Origin: Symbiodinium natans
Lineage: Eukaryota > Sar > Dinophyceae > Suessiales > Symbiodiniaceae
Assembly (NCBI GenBank): GCA_905221605.1
Contig: CAJNDS010000513.1
Location: forward strand, 462,682 to 526,681
DNA length: 64,000 bases
Direction: 5' to 3'
The position numbers and the translations under genes were made by a program. A model generated the notes under the pieces. It was not told the DNA's origin. It made no database searches and saw nothing but the letters and a program-made list of their open reading frames with translations. Position 1 is the stretch's first letter; each line of letters begins with the position of its first letter. This document shows positions 35,460 through 46,530 of the stretch, one piece after another.

Positions 35460-37735
35460 TCTACCCAGCGAAGAGGCCCCCCGAAGGGAAGCCCCGACCG
35501 CGCTGGCCCGCTGCTCTTCTCTCTCCCTCCCTCTCCAGCAAGGAGCAAACGTGCCAGGTAGTTTACCACCTGCCCGGCCTCCCAAGCTCACATGGCGGCA
35601 CCTTGGCCTTCCCTTTACAACCCACAAGCAACCCAAAAAACAACACAACCCGGCAGGGACGCCTCAGCTTCAGCGCTGGGTCATACGTGACTTTGCACAG
35701 AACTAACTAGATGCTCCGATAGCCAGCAATGATGGCAACCTGACAAGGCAGGTGGCGCGTCGAGCCTTTTTGCGATTATATACCTAGTGAGAAACAATAT
35801 TTCCGCGCGGGATGTCGTGTATCTGGCATCCACAACTGGGAAGGGATTCCCTGCCATTCGCCTCCTGTCTTGCTACCCGGAGACAATGTCGTTCAATGTT
35901 CCGTATGTACAGGTACTCAGCTACAGCAGCTACAGCAGCTACAGCTACAGGATGCTCCTCGACTCATGAAAACGAGCATCTCATCGCAATCAAAGAACCG
36001 CCTGGCGTTTGGAGCTTGGGGGGAGCTCGGTGAATCTGTTGCAAGACAGCAGCCACTGCAAGCCAGTTTTCGCAGATCATCAGATGATGCCCTTGCTCCC
36101 AGCCCCCCATGTGCCCTTGGTTGTGTGCCTGTAGGTTCAGCTGCCGCTCGGGCGAGGAAGCCAAAAAGGGCAGAGGATGGTCCCAAGTGCCCATTGGGAA
36201 GCTTTGCAGGGCCAGCAGCTGCACCTGCGCGGCCGTCCCTTAAGAAGGTTTCACAAGGCCACAAAGAACGCGCCATACACCCCCCACCAAAACAGGCTGA
36301 AGAAACTTGTGACATCTTGTCGCTGTGGTCAGGTTGCCCTGGACAAAGGTCAATTGCAGTGTCCTGTTTAGCCTCCCGCCTGGGCACCCAAGGAGTCGTT
36401 GGATCTCTGCGAGTACCCTAGCGCCCCGAGCTCTGGGAAAGCAACGGACCTCATCCACGCAGCCGCAAGATCCAGCATTTTGTTTCTACTGCTGCATGCA
36501 CAACATTCATATCATACTGCTCAACTCTTTGACACTCGGATCCCCCACAACTCATTTGGCCGATCTTCGCTCTCCTCGCCTCGTGACAAGCAGACATGGT
36601 GCAACGCTTCTTCTGAGTTCAGGCTGATACAAGGGCTATCACAGGAAGGAAGCGACAAGATCAATTTACCCAACAGAAAGGGGCGCAGGCTTTCATAGCA
36701 TTGCATATGCCAAGCATTCACACTGCTGAGTACTGAACTAGATTGCCGAGTAGTGGCTCATGTTACGCCACACATACCTGGAGCCTGGAGTGTTTTGGGG
36801 TTCTGCGCATCTGTCTCCTGATTGAGAGCAGAACTGAACAGCCTAAGCCTCGCACTGGAAAGGCAGACACTTGTTTTCCGACTCTTTTAGGACGCGCCAC
36901 GAACAAGAAAGCCAAACCGGCCTTGCAGGTCGGGACGAGGCAGTGAAGGACCTCCAGGATTGCATGCTACTAGCATCCTTGGCCGCTCTCTTCCGAACGA
37001 TCCGCCGGAGAGAATGCCGCATTGGCCGGCTCAACTGCACCAATTCTTGCTACAGCACTGTTCACACAGTTCACGAGGGAAGAATCACCCACCAAGTCAG
37101 TGCTTCCCCTGCGGTCTGAGCTGAAGAGAAATAGCTGCACCGAGGAGCTCGTATGCGGCCGCCTCAACTCGGAGACAATCATGAGGCACTGTGTGGCTAT
37201 CTTGCTCTACTGGTGGGGGTGGGCTGCAGCCTTTCCACTGTCAAGTTCTGTTGCAGCTGACTGCCTTGTCGTAGATGGCTTGATCCGCTCCCGAAGCCAA
37301 CGATATCTGGAGTACCTCGACATGCAGAGCTGGTTTGCCCAAAGATGACACTATTTAAAGACTTGAGGTGGAATACTGCAGCGGCCGTGCGTCATGATGC
37401 TTCATGTGGGTGTGCTTCATGTGATGACCATGACAAGGCACTTGACCGCTGGCGGCTCCAAGGGGTCGGGCGACATAAGGGCATCGTAGCCAGCGGTTCG
37501 AGGGGACCTCATCCGGGGGCATTGTGCCACTTCATCAACACAAGCAATCGTTCTCTCGCCACCTGCAGGTTCCTTGCAGGTTCCTGGGCCCCTTGCGGAG
37601 CCAATGATCGCACGCCATCTGCACGAGCGAAATGGCGGCATGGGCCACGGGCGCGGCAGTGGATGCACCACCTTACTGCATCCGAGGCCAGGAAGCATAC
37701 ACACAATGCATGCATACATACATACTAGCGTAGGA
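35460..37735. other. Largely uncharacterised stretch
   Basis: An imperfect CAGCTA microsatellite lies at 35,919-35,952. Weak minus-strand candidates occur at about 36,870-37,020 (MRHSLRRIVRKRAAKDASSM) and 37,180-37,320 (RYRWLRERIKPSTTRQSAAT). They lack supporting neighbours, so no gene is called. Confidence 0.3.
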
Positions 37736-37904
37736 CTTCAGTGAGCATTCCAAGGGTCCTCCAAACGTACACCAAGAGCACTCCAAAGAGAACTCCGATA
37801 GCATCCCAAGAGCTCACCAAGAATAAGTCGACGACGGCTCTTCATTGGGAAACGAAAGAGCGACTAGGAGCCACTGGAGCTCCAGACGTCCTCCGCATTA
37901 CTCT

Positions 37905-38060
37905 TTATATTGTGCTACGAAGGTCGACTTTCGAGCCCTTGGACTTCCGGACGTCCTCGGCGTACATGTTTGCACAACAACAGTCGACTTTCAGAGCTCC
38001 GGATCCTCGGCATACTACATTTGTACTACGACAGTCGACTTTTGAGCCAGCAGTGCTCCG
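37905..38060. repeat. Tandem repeat family 1 (GTCGACTTT units)
   Basis: Three related units are centred on GTCGACTTT at 37,923, 37,983 and 38,034, each preceded by a version of TTTGTACTACGACA and followed by GAGC and TCCGGA/TCCTC words. Unit length is about 50-60 bp. Confidence 0.8.
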
Positions 38061-38069
38061 GAAGTCCTC

Positions 38070-38365
38070 CAAAAACACCAAAAGCAGACGACAGTTTAGC
38101 ATTTCGCGAACTCCGACATCCAGCAGCGACGACAGTCTCGCATTTGGCGAGCCCCGACGTCCAAAAGCGAGGACAGTTTGCGAACCCAGACATCAAAAAA
38201 CGACGACAGTTACGAGTCACGGGGGTGGCGACAGCGAAGCTCGCGGCGCCTACAGTAGGCGGGAGCGCGCGAAGTCTAACGTCCCCACATGCAATGACTT
38301 CCAAAAGCGACGACAGTCCCATTTCGCCAACCCAGATGCCCAAAAGCGACGACAATGACGAGGAC
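38070..38365. repeat. Tandem repeat family 2 (GCGACGACAGT units)
   Basis: Units of about 39-41 bp carry CCAAAAGCGACGACAGT and CATTTCGCGAACCC-like words at about 38,088, 38,127, 38,168, 38,201, 38,308 and 38,347. The run is broken by one diverged stretch (38,215-38,295). It directly follows family 1, and open frames through it are repeat artefacts. Confidence 0.82.
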
Positions 38366-38369
38366 TGTC

Positions 38370-39850
38370 AGGACACTGGCACTCCTACTTCTGAGGGTGG
38401 CGTCAAAACCAACGCACCTACTTCTGAGGGCGAATCGACGTGACACAAACCCTAGCCACGTTGTTGGTGCACGTGTCGCAACACTACACGTTGGATATCG
38501 TTAGATGGAACACGACCCCCCAGTTCCGAGGATTCAATGTCGATACAGTGTCGATACGTATGGCGTCCAGGCGGGAGCGTGATTTCCAACATGGCGAGTT
38601 GCAAAATCCCCTTAGTCTGGCTGACCCATCCAAACGACCTAAAATGCAGGGCGTCTGCCACGTTTTCAGGACGCTCAGCGATGCAAGCCTCGAAAGTGCA
38701 CGGAACCTATGTGGAGAGCACTATTTCCACCCGATGGGGTTTTGGTTCGACACCATCCACGAACCCAAAAAGAATGTAATTTGCGATGTTTCAGGGCTCA
38801 AGAAATCCGTGTCACCACCCGCACTGTGGAGAAAGTATGACTTTCGCATAAAGACAAGGACCGCCGCCGGCTCGAGGAATAACGCCCGCGTTTCGCTCGC
38901 GTTTCGTGCGTGCCGTGCTCTGAACGACGTTCAGTGAACAAGAAACCCTATTGTTGGCACATTGTTTGGGGGACATGATCTGTTTCATGCCTATGCATGG
39001 GTGTGGTTTCGTCCAGGTTGCGCCCGCGGCAGGCCAGTCCCCGGGCCACGTGGTGGGGGCCGCGGGCGCTTGCAGGGGAGCTCTCCCCAAACCACGCGGC
39101 TGGGAGGCACCAGCCCTGACATTTGACAACGCTCACTAAGTCTTGCACCGCGCACACTACAACATACCACAACCATCTGTGCAACCGTTGCAAAATGCAG
39201 CACGGGCTGGGCAGCTTCGTGAGAGAGAAGCGAGCCTTGGGGTCGACGCAGGATTTTCTGCTTCGTGCTAGCCGAGGAGGGGCTGTAGGGCTGATTGAAG
39301 CTACCGATGGTGGCACGGTTCATGGCGCCTTTCCTTAGCTGCTGTTCCTGTGTTAAACTGTATCGCTCATTGTATCGGAAAGGTCTGAGCTATCACGGGT
39401 CCTACTCGTACCACCTATGTGTTTTTGATTGGCTATGTGAGGCAATCTTTGGGCCGTTGACTGCAGAATTGCCACATCAGCGTCCGCTCTGTGCGAACTG
39501 GCACATGTTGCGATGGTGTTGTGGACATTGCGGACTTCTCTGGCTGAAAGTCCCAATCATCCAGGAAAGAAACCTGCGCGCCCGAAGCTATGAAGCGTGA
39601 TTGTCTTCCACACCTCACTGACTCTAACAAAAGGTGGACCGATTGGACCAACATGCCCGCATATCCCAGCATGCAAGCATGTGCAAGCCTGGTCTAGCGA
39701 CAGCGAGCCAGTGCCCTCAGCGTCGAGCTGCTTGAAAAGGCTAGCAGCGCCCTGGTGGAAACCTGCTTCACTTCACGAGAGGAAGGGCACCAGCGTACCG
39801 AGGATTACCGAGGCATTATTAGGGTACTCCAGCGTTTCAAGTTTCAACAG
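38370..39850. other. Spacer, one medium plus-strand frame of doubtful status
   Basis: An open frame at 38,440-38,937 (165 codons, plus) has fairly normal composition (QHYTLDIVRWNTTPQFRGF, GEHYFHPMGFWFDTIHEPKK) but no recognisable domain or neighbours. It could be a mobile-element remnant or an unannotated exon. 38,940-39,850 shows nothing clear. Confidence 0.25.
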
Positions 39851-39879
39851 CCTCGTCTCTGAAAGCGCCCACATAACCC

Positions 39880-42150
39880 TGAAGTCCGAGCACTTTCGTC
39901 GCTGCTTTGCCCACAACAGTCTGAATCAAGGCCGGGGGTCCATAAATTCGACAGGCATGGCGCCATTCCTTGTCACCAGTCAACTCGGGCTGCACTGGTG
40001 TCCCAAGCTGCTCCATCACTGTTTCTTCTGTTCATGTTGTGTTCATGGTCCCTATCTGCTGGCCGGGACTCCCGGAGCGTCACGCCATTCGACCCGTCAC
40101 TGTCAAAGACCATGAAGGCTGAGCGAATTCCGCCTCCAATGCACGGGCGTTGGCAACACACATCGTGGGACCGTAGAGTCCCGCGCTGCACATTCCAACC
40201 TCTGGCGCTGGGTCCCCGTGCCAAAGTTATCGTCTGCCCATTTCTTGAAAGTGGCAAGAGTCGCAGAGGAATCATAGTCAACTTCCTGTCAGCAGGCTCT
40301 CTCCCGCATGAAGCCGCGACTTATGCCTTGACACATGCGGGAAGGCAGCCAGCCCGTCAATCTTGGGCATATCGCGATCTTGAATCTTTTCCATGCCCGC
40401 AGACAGCAACTCCAAAATCACCCCCATGAACATGCGAATATGCCGCGTGCAAACTTACACACAAAGTCTCCTGAAGGGTTATGCTGCCCGAGAGGTCTGT
40501 GTCCAAAGCACGCCAGGCTCCGGCCACGTCACCTTTCGCAGCTCAACAGCTTACATGTGATTCAGGCGGCAAGTTGCGCGTCTCGGACCTGCCCTAAAGG
40601 CCCTAAAGTTGCTCAACGAGGCCAACAGCCCACATACCCGATTGCCTGTGAAGTTCACTTTCCGGCATGCGGACTGGAACTCCGGCCACGTACACCTGCA
40701 AACGCGCGGCTCGTATTGGGGCTGCACGAAAGCGTTCATGTGCGGAGGGCGCAGGTTTGCAAAAAGAGCTTCTTTCAAACCGCTGACTCCATATTGCTCA
40801 CCTGTTGGAGTTGTTGTCGTCAAGGGCCAGCCGCCAGGCCTTCCTCAGGAGACCCTGAATTTACGCTGCTTCAAAGGGACTTCAAAGTCAACACCGCGCA
40901 AATTTTTCTAGGATCAGAAAGGTCAGCGAGCTGCGGGCAGCACAAAATTTGCCCCAAGGTTCAGGTAGGTCTTGTAGGTGGCGAGGAGGTCGCGCTTTAC
41001 CTCCTCCTTGGCCTCTTCACTGGGACTCGCGATCAGAAACTCAGGAAGCTTCCACCTCAGCGACGACACAGCGAGCACGTGTAGATCTTCACTAGGATGG
41101 TAGGAGCCCCTGGAGCTCTTTCGAGAAGATGCTGGCTGCTACGATGAGTAACGTGAAGCCAGAGGAATCCAGGAAGCTCAGCCGGCGCCAGGTTATCTTA
41201 TGTGCTTGAAACCAGCTCCAGCCCCGAACAAATTCACCATTCACTGCTTGGCCTTGCTCGCCCGACCCCGCCCCCCCCCAACGCCCCATTCATGACCGCG
41301 TTCACACGCGTGTGCGCCTGCCCGTTCTGGGCTCACGGGTACGCTCAGGGGCGCGTCTGGGACGGCACAGCATGGCACAGCTTCGTGCTCGTGTGGGCAT
41401 GGGCTGGGCATGCGGGTTCGTGCGGCTCTCTGGGCATACGGTCGCTGGGCGTGGGTCTCCAGGCACGTGGCTTTCTGGAAGTGGGAGCGAATTGAAAGAG
41501 ACAAAGAGAAGAGAGAGTGGCTGGGTGGGTTTCTGCTCGTGCACGGGCATCCGTGCATGCAGAAATGGAGTGCGCGTGTTGATACACCTCCATGCTGCGA
41601 TGTCCCTACTAAGCAGGTCCCCCTCATCAGCAAAGTTGCTTTTCCAAAAACCTGAAGTCCTCGATTTCCAGCCGCCCATTTGCGTCCGTATCCAGGCCAT
41701 CGAAGAGCTGCTTTGCCTGGTGTGACGAGCGGTCGGCTGCCCTCCCCTGCGCATCTCGTACGTGCCACATGCATGTGCCATACCCACAGCTACACAGAGC
41801 AATGCCAATCATCGCTTCATCGCTCGGCAAACCATTTGATTTGGTTGAGCGGGTGCATATTTGCAGCGCCGTCTTTAGCCAAGCGGCGGGCAAGGATGCG
41901 TCCTCAGACAAGGAGTGTGCCACGCATGCTCAACCGACTGTCATGCGACAAGGCACGCCATAATTGTCAGCCATCTTGGTGGTATGCAGAGTAATGGTTG
42001 GCACGCTGGTGACCCTAGGTGGTCTCGGTCAACTAGCCATCTTGCTGACAAGCATCCAGCGAATTCAAGGTGGAAACGAACTCTGGCATCTTGACTCGCT
42101 TCACCTTCATTCCAGACTCACCCAGGAACGTGCAAAACGTTGAATTTTTA
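39880..42150 (-). CDS. EF-hand calcium-binding protein (multi-exon, partial model)
   Basis: Two EF-hands are visible on the minus strand. The exon at 41,627-41,725 reads AKQLFDGLDTDANGRLEIED, giving loop D-T-D-A-N-G-R-L-E-I-E-D with Asp at 1, 3 and 12 and Gly at 6. The exon at about 40,072-40,125 reads IRSAFMVFDSDGSNGVTLRE, giving loop D-S-D-G-S-N-G-V-T-L-R-E with Asn in place of the usual Gly at 6. Between them lie coding-like exons at about 40,930-41,035 (EEAKEEVKRDLLATYKTYLN), about 40,330-40,432 (MGVILELLSAGMEKIQDRDM) and about 40,225-40,260 (FKKWADDNFGTG). About 42,055-42,115 (RVKMPEFVSTLNSLDA) may be an upstream exon. Calcium sensing is inferred from the loops. The rest of the architecture is unrecognised. 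Confidence 0.55.
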
Positions 42151-42652
42151 CCATATCTCACTCCAAGCATGAAAGTCTGGGATGCACTCGTGGGGCATCC
42201 AAGCAAGAAACGTGCAGGAAAGATTTGATGTGCATGGTCATGATAGCAAGGTGCAAAAAATCCGAGGGGCATCCTTTTTGTCGAAGACGCGAAAGGCCGA
42301 ATTCACGCCACCCAGTTGCTGCACCAGCTGCCTTGACTCGACAGGACAACAAGACAGCTACTCCAGGAGAAGCTTTCATCTCGCAACACACAGAGAATCT
42401 GCAGTAGGATGTAGTAGGCAAGCCCCGGCCGATCTGCACACGAGCTGCTGGAACCTTGCAAGGTTTTCCTCAGCTGACATCAACCGACATGTTTTCCGAT
42501 CCAGGGCAATTGTCAAACTGTCCGGCCCAGGTGCCCACTTCGAGCTGTCCACCCCCTGCCCTCCCCTCCAACCCCCCGCCCCCCCTACGCCCCCTGCCAC
42601 CCCCGTAAGATGGACACTTAGAGCCGATGCTGCACGTGCGTGCCTTGTAAAC

Positions 42653-42743
42653 ATATCGTTTACGAAAGAACCACCCGCAGAATAGACGCAACGTGTAATA
42701 ATATCGTTTACAAGGGGACCACCCGCAGCATAGACGCAACGTG
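42653..42743. repeat. Two-copy tandem repeat with a palindromic head
   Basis: Two 43-base copies start at 42,653 and 42,701, with ATATCGTTTAC at the head and ACCACCCGCAG and TAGACGCAACGTG downstream. The first is preceded by TTGTAAAC, giving a near-palindrome TTGTAAACATATCGTTTAC with its own head. Confidence 0.85.
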
Positions 42744-42749
42744 CCCGCA

Positions 42750-43500
42750 GCGTCAGCGTGATGCATCCTGGGCGAGAGGGTGCAGAGTGGAGGGTGCGGA
42801 GCGCGCGGGCTGCGCGGAGTGCGCGGAAGGCGCTCAGAGCCATCAACCGGCTATCATGCTCCTGCCCTTGCACCCCCTTCAACCACATACATGGCGCTCT
42901 GAACCATTCCATGCGTGCCCACTCCACTGCCCGTCAACCGAATCCCCTCCTCGTCCTCGCCCCCCGTCCGTCAACCACACATCGCGCTTCCCCCATGCAT
43001 GGTCCACGCCTGCCCACGCCCCTCTCCCAGCAAAATGTTCCGACCCCCCCTCCGTTGACTGTGTCGTCTCCGTGGCCTCCCGTCAAAATTCATTCCGTCC
43101 GACCCTCCTCCGTTGACTGTCTCCTCTTAGCTTCGTGGCCTCGACAGGGCGACTTCCGCGTTGAAGCGCTAAACGAGAAGAACCCAACCCCAGAGAGGTT
43201 TTCGGGAAGTATCCAAGAAAGCAACAAGCACGCGCAGAACGGACGTTAAGCGTCCAAGGCTCCCCCCACCCCCCCCCAACCCCCCCACCCCCCACCTCCA
43301 GGCCTATCATATCTGCATGCTTAGACTTAGACAACTGCTATCAAACTTAATTGGCTCCGAAGTGTCTGCAACGTCTCAACCCCAATAACTTCCGAAGGGC
43401 ACAACTTGCAGTCAAAAATCAAGTACCAATGCAGCTCTATCCGCCGACCCCAGCAGCAGCGGGGCGGCGTCAGTGAAGACCCATTTTTGTCCGCTCTAGG
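42750..43500. other. C-rich spacer leading into the satellite
   Basis: Composition becomes strongly C-rich on the plus strand, with C-runs at 43,263-43,300. A direct repeat around CCTCCGTTGACTGT occurs at about 43,049 and 43,109. Open frames are Pro/Ser-rich artefacts. Confidence 0.4.
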
Positions 43501-44640
43501 GGCTTTAGTGCATGGCCCCTTCCCTTCCCCCCCTCCACCCCCACACACACCCTGCCCATCCCATGCTACGCTCTTCGCGCCCGCTCCGCCCACCTCGCCT
43601 ATGGCCCGCACTGCCCTTGCTGCCCGCCCACCCCGCTCATGGCTCCTCCGCTTGCTCCGCTCTTCCCGTCCGTACTGCCCTTCTCATGGCCGCATGGTCC
43701 CCAAGGGCGTACCCTCCTCACCCCCACCCCGACTCCCACCCCCACATACACCCTGCCTATGGGTCCCTTCCTATGGCCCCATGGGCTGCCGCCCCCTCCG
43801 CTTGCTCCGCTTGCTCCGCTTGCTCCGCTCTTCCCGCCCGTACGGCTCTTCTCATGGCCCCATGGTCCTGAAGGGCGTACGGCTCCATGGCTCCGCCCTT
43901 CCCGCCCGCACTGCTTCTCATGGCCTCAAGGGCTCATGGCCCCATGGCTGCATGGTCCCATGGCCCCAGGCCCTTGGACCCTACCAGCTGCATTTAAAGG
44001 GCCCGAGTGCATGCCCGCCCCCTCCGCTTGCTCCGCCCTTCCCGCCCGCACTGCCCTTCTCATGGCCCCGTGGTCTCCAAGGGCTCGTGGCTCCATGGCT
44101 CCATGGTCCCATGGCCCCACCCTATCAGCTGAATTTAAAGCGCCCCAGTGCATGCCCCCTTCCCGCCCTTCCCGCCCGCACTGCTTCTCATGGCATGAAG
44201 GGCTCATGGCCCCATGGCTGCATGGTCTGCCCTTGCTGCCCGCCCACCCCGTCCATGGCTCCATCCGCTCGAACCCCTCCCCACCCCCACCCCGACTCCC
44301 ACCCGCTCCCTTCCTATAGGGCACCATGGCCGCGCTCTTCCCGCCCGCTCCGCCCACCCCGCCCATGGCCTGCACTGCCCTTGCTGCCCGCCCACCCCAC
44401 CCACCCAGCCCGACTCCCACCCCCACATACACCCGTCTCTTCCTATGGCACTGCTTGGCTCTTGCCCTTCTCATGGCCCCATGGTCCCCAAGGCCGTACT
44501 CCCTCACCCCCACCCCGACTCCCACCCCCACATACACCCTGCCCATGGGTCCCTTCCTACGGCTCCATGGGCTGCTGCCCCCTCCGCTTGCTCCGCTTGC
44601 TCCGCTTGCTCCGCTCTTCCTGCCCGTACGGCTCTCCTCA
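43500..44640 (+). repeat. CCATGG-rich satellite, block 1 (forward)
   Basis: Irregular tandem copies are built from GGCTCCATGG, GGCCCCATGG, TTCCCGCCC and TCCGCTTGCTCCGC words. Two copies of a core reading CAGCTG, TTTAAAG and AGTGCATGCCC occur near 43,985 and 44,128. Long open frames on both strands come from the stop-poor GC composition and are not genes. Confidence 0.88.
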
Positions 44641-44644
44641 TGGC

Positions 44645-45165
44645 TACGGGCGGGAAGAGCGGAGCAAGCGGAGCAATATGTGGGGGTGGGAGTCGGGGTG
44701 GGGGTGAGGAGGGTACGCGATTGGGGCATGCACTGGGACCCTTTAAAGTCAGCTGATATGAAGCCATGGAGCGCCATGGGGCGGGAAGGGCGGAGGGGGC
44801 GGGAACCATATGGAGCGCCATGGAGCGGGAAGGGCGGAGGGGGCGGAGCGGGAAGGGCGGAGGGGGCGGAAAGGGCGGAAAGGGCGGAGGGGGGAGGGCG
44901 GAGAGGGTGGGTATGCACTGGGACTTTTGAAAGTTAGGTGATAGGGTGGGAGCCATGGGGCGGGATGGGACCATGGAGCCATGGGGCCATGAGAAGGGCA
45001 GTGCGGGCGGGAAGGGCGGAGGGGGCGGGCATGCACTGGGGCCTTTAAATTCAGCTGCTAGGGTCCAGCAGTCTGGGGCCATGGGACCATGCAGCCATGG
45101 GGCCATGAGCCCTTGAGGCCATGAGAAGCAGTGCGGGTGGGAAGGGCGGAGTCATGGAGCCAACG
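44645..45165 (-). repeat. CCATGG-rich satellite, block 2 (inverted)
   Basis: The same words appear as reverse complements (GGGCGGGAAGGGCGGAGG, CCATGGAGCC). The core is read backwards at about 44,725-44,758, 44,911-44,945 and 45,025-45,060 (GCATGCACTGGG then TTTAAA). The orientation switch from block 1 lies at about 44,640-44,650. Confidence 0.88.
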
Positions 45166-45169
45166 GCTC

Positions 45170-45640
45170 TTCTCATGGCCCCATGGTCCTGAAGGGCGTA
45201 CGGCTCCATGGCTCCATGGCTCCGCTTCCCGCCCGCACTGCTTCTCATGGCCTCAAGGGCTCATGGCCCCATGACTGGATGGTCCCATGGCCCCAGGCCC
45301 TTGGACCCTATCAGCTGAATTTAAAGGGCCTGAGTGCATGCCCGCCCCCTCCGCTTGCTCCGCCCTTCCCGCCCGCACTGCCCTTCTCATGGCCCCGTGG
45401 TCTCCAAGGGCTCGTGGCTCCATGGCTCCATGGTCCCATGGCCCCACCCTATCAGCTGAATTTAAAGGGCCCCAGTGCATGCCCCCCCTCCGCTGGCTCT
45501 GCCCTTCCCGCCCTTCCCGCCCGCACTGCTTCTCATGGCCTCAAGGGCTCATGGCCCCATGGCTGCATGGTCTGCCCTTGCTGCCCGCCCACCCCGTCCA
45601 TGGCTCCATCCGCTCGAACCCCTCCCCACCCCCAGGTTGC
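45170..45640 (+). repeat. CCATGG-rich satellite, block 3 (forward)
   Basis: Forward orientation resumes near 45,170. The block closely repeats a segment of block 1: compare 45,183-45,630 with 43,862-44,290, including the two core copies at about 45,309 and 45,450. It is therefore a duplicated segment of block 1. Confidence 0.88.
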
Positions 45641-45644
45641 GCGT

Positions 45645-46530
45645 TGGATGTGCCTTGGCTCAAGCTAAGGGTGGCTGGCTGACTGAACGAGGAACCCATT
45701 GTGTAGAGGGTTGTAACGCTCCTGACTGGTTTTTTCTCGCCTTTCTGCTTCTTCTCTCCTGTGTGCTGTGCTTTTTGTTTGGTCCTCCCCTTCCTGGAGT
45801 CCCTCCCTAGTTTTTGTAAGGGCTTTCCAGGGATCTTGGTGTCTGGAGGTTGCCTCGTGGTTCTCCGCTGCCTGTGGGGTAGTCACAAGAGTTTGGCCTG
45901 CCATGTTCGGTGAGTGATGCCATGGAGTCGTATGCCTGTCAACCGTACGCGATCCGGGTTGGAGCGCAAGTGCTCCAAGTCCACGTTGCCAGGAGAGGGC
46001 AACTCACTGCACTTGCCACTTTAGGGACCAGTGATATCGCAATGACCAGGCAGATGCAAGCCGGCGTCATCCTGCCTCACGAACTCGATGTTGCCGGTTG
46101 GTGCCGATACTTTCCACCGGAAATACAACCTTTGTTGTGTCTGGACCATTCTGCCTTTTTGAGAAACAGCAACGCCGTCTGCTTCGCCCGGCAACCCACG
46201 GTTCGCTGTTTTCTCCTGCATGCATGGAGGCCAGGCATCGGCATCATGCCGCATAGCAGTGCCCTCATGGGGCGAGCGGTGTCCACGCACAGTGCTTTGC
46301 CTGGTGACGCGATAGACCTTCCCCCTTGGGCGAGTGTTGTCACCGAACAAGGAGCGGGTAGGGAGACAGCCCTGTCTCCCGGGCCCTGGCAAACTCCATC
46401 ACCTAATCCACCTAGGGTCTGCTGGCCGGATAATAGTCCTCGCCCTCCCATACCGCCGATTCCTCCACGTGTTGGCGAATACCCAGTGGGTGAGGTCAGT
46501 AGGATCGAGCCGCGAATTCCACATGGGAGG
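45645..46530 (+). other. Unique island inside the satellite, with a 45,910-start open frame
   Basis: Satellite words vanish between 45,640 and 46,530. A plus-strand frame begins at ATG 45,924 (or the alternative codon at 45,910) and runs about 200 codons with ordinary composition (SYACQPYAIRVGAQVLQVHV, LDVAGWCRYFPPEIQPLLCL, RCFLLHAWRPGIGIMPHSS). A Pro-rich stretch follows (NPPRVCWPDN, PIPPIPPRVGEYP) before it fades into satellite. No domain is recognised. It could be the 5' part of a retroelement frame cut off by the satellite, or a displaced host exon. The preceding 45,660-45,900 is T-rich and leader-like. Confidence 0.4.

Noticed and set aside
35097-35648. Lys/Arg/Glu-rich open frames
   Set aside because: They translate the CTTT microsatellite and its flanks.
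37905-38365. CRISPR-like regular repeats
   Set aside because: Units are diverged tandem repeats without unique, equal-length spacers, in a eukaryotic context with no cas genes.
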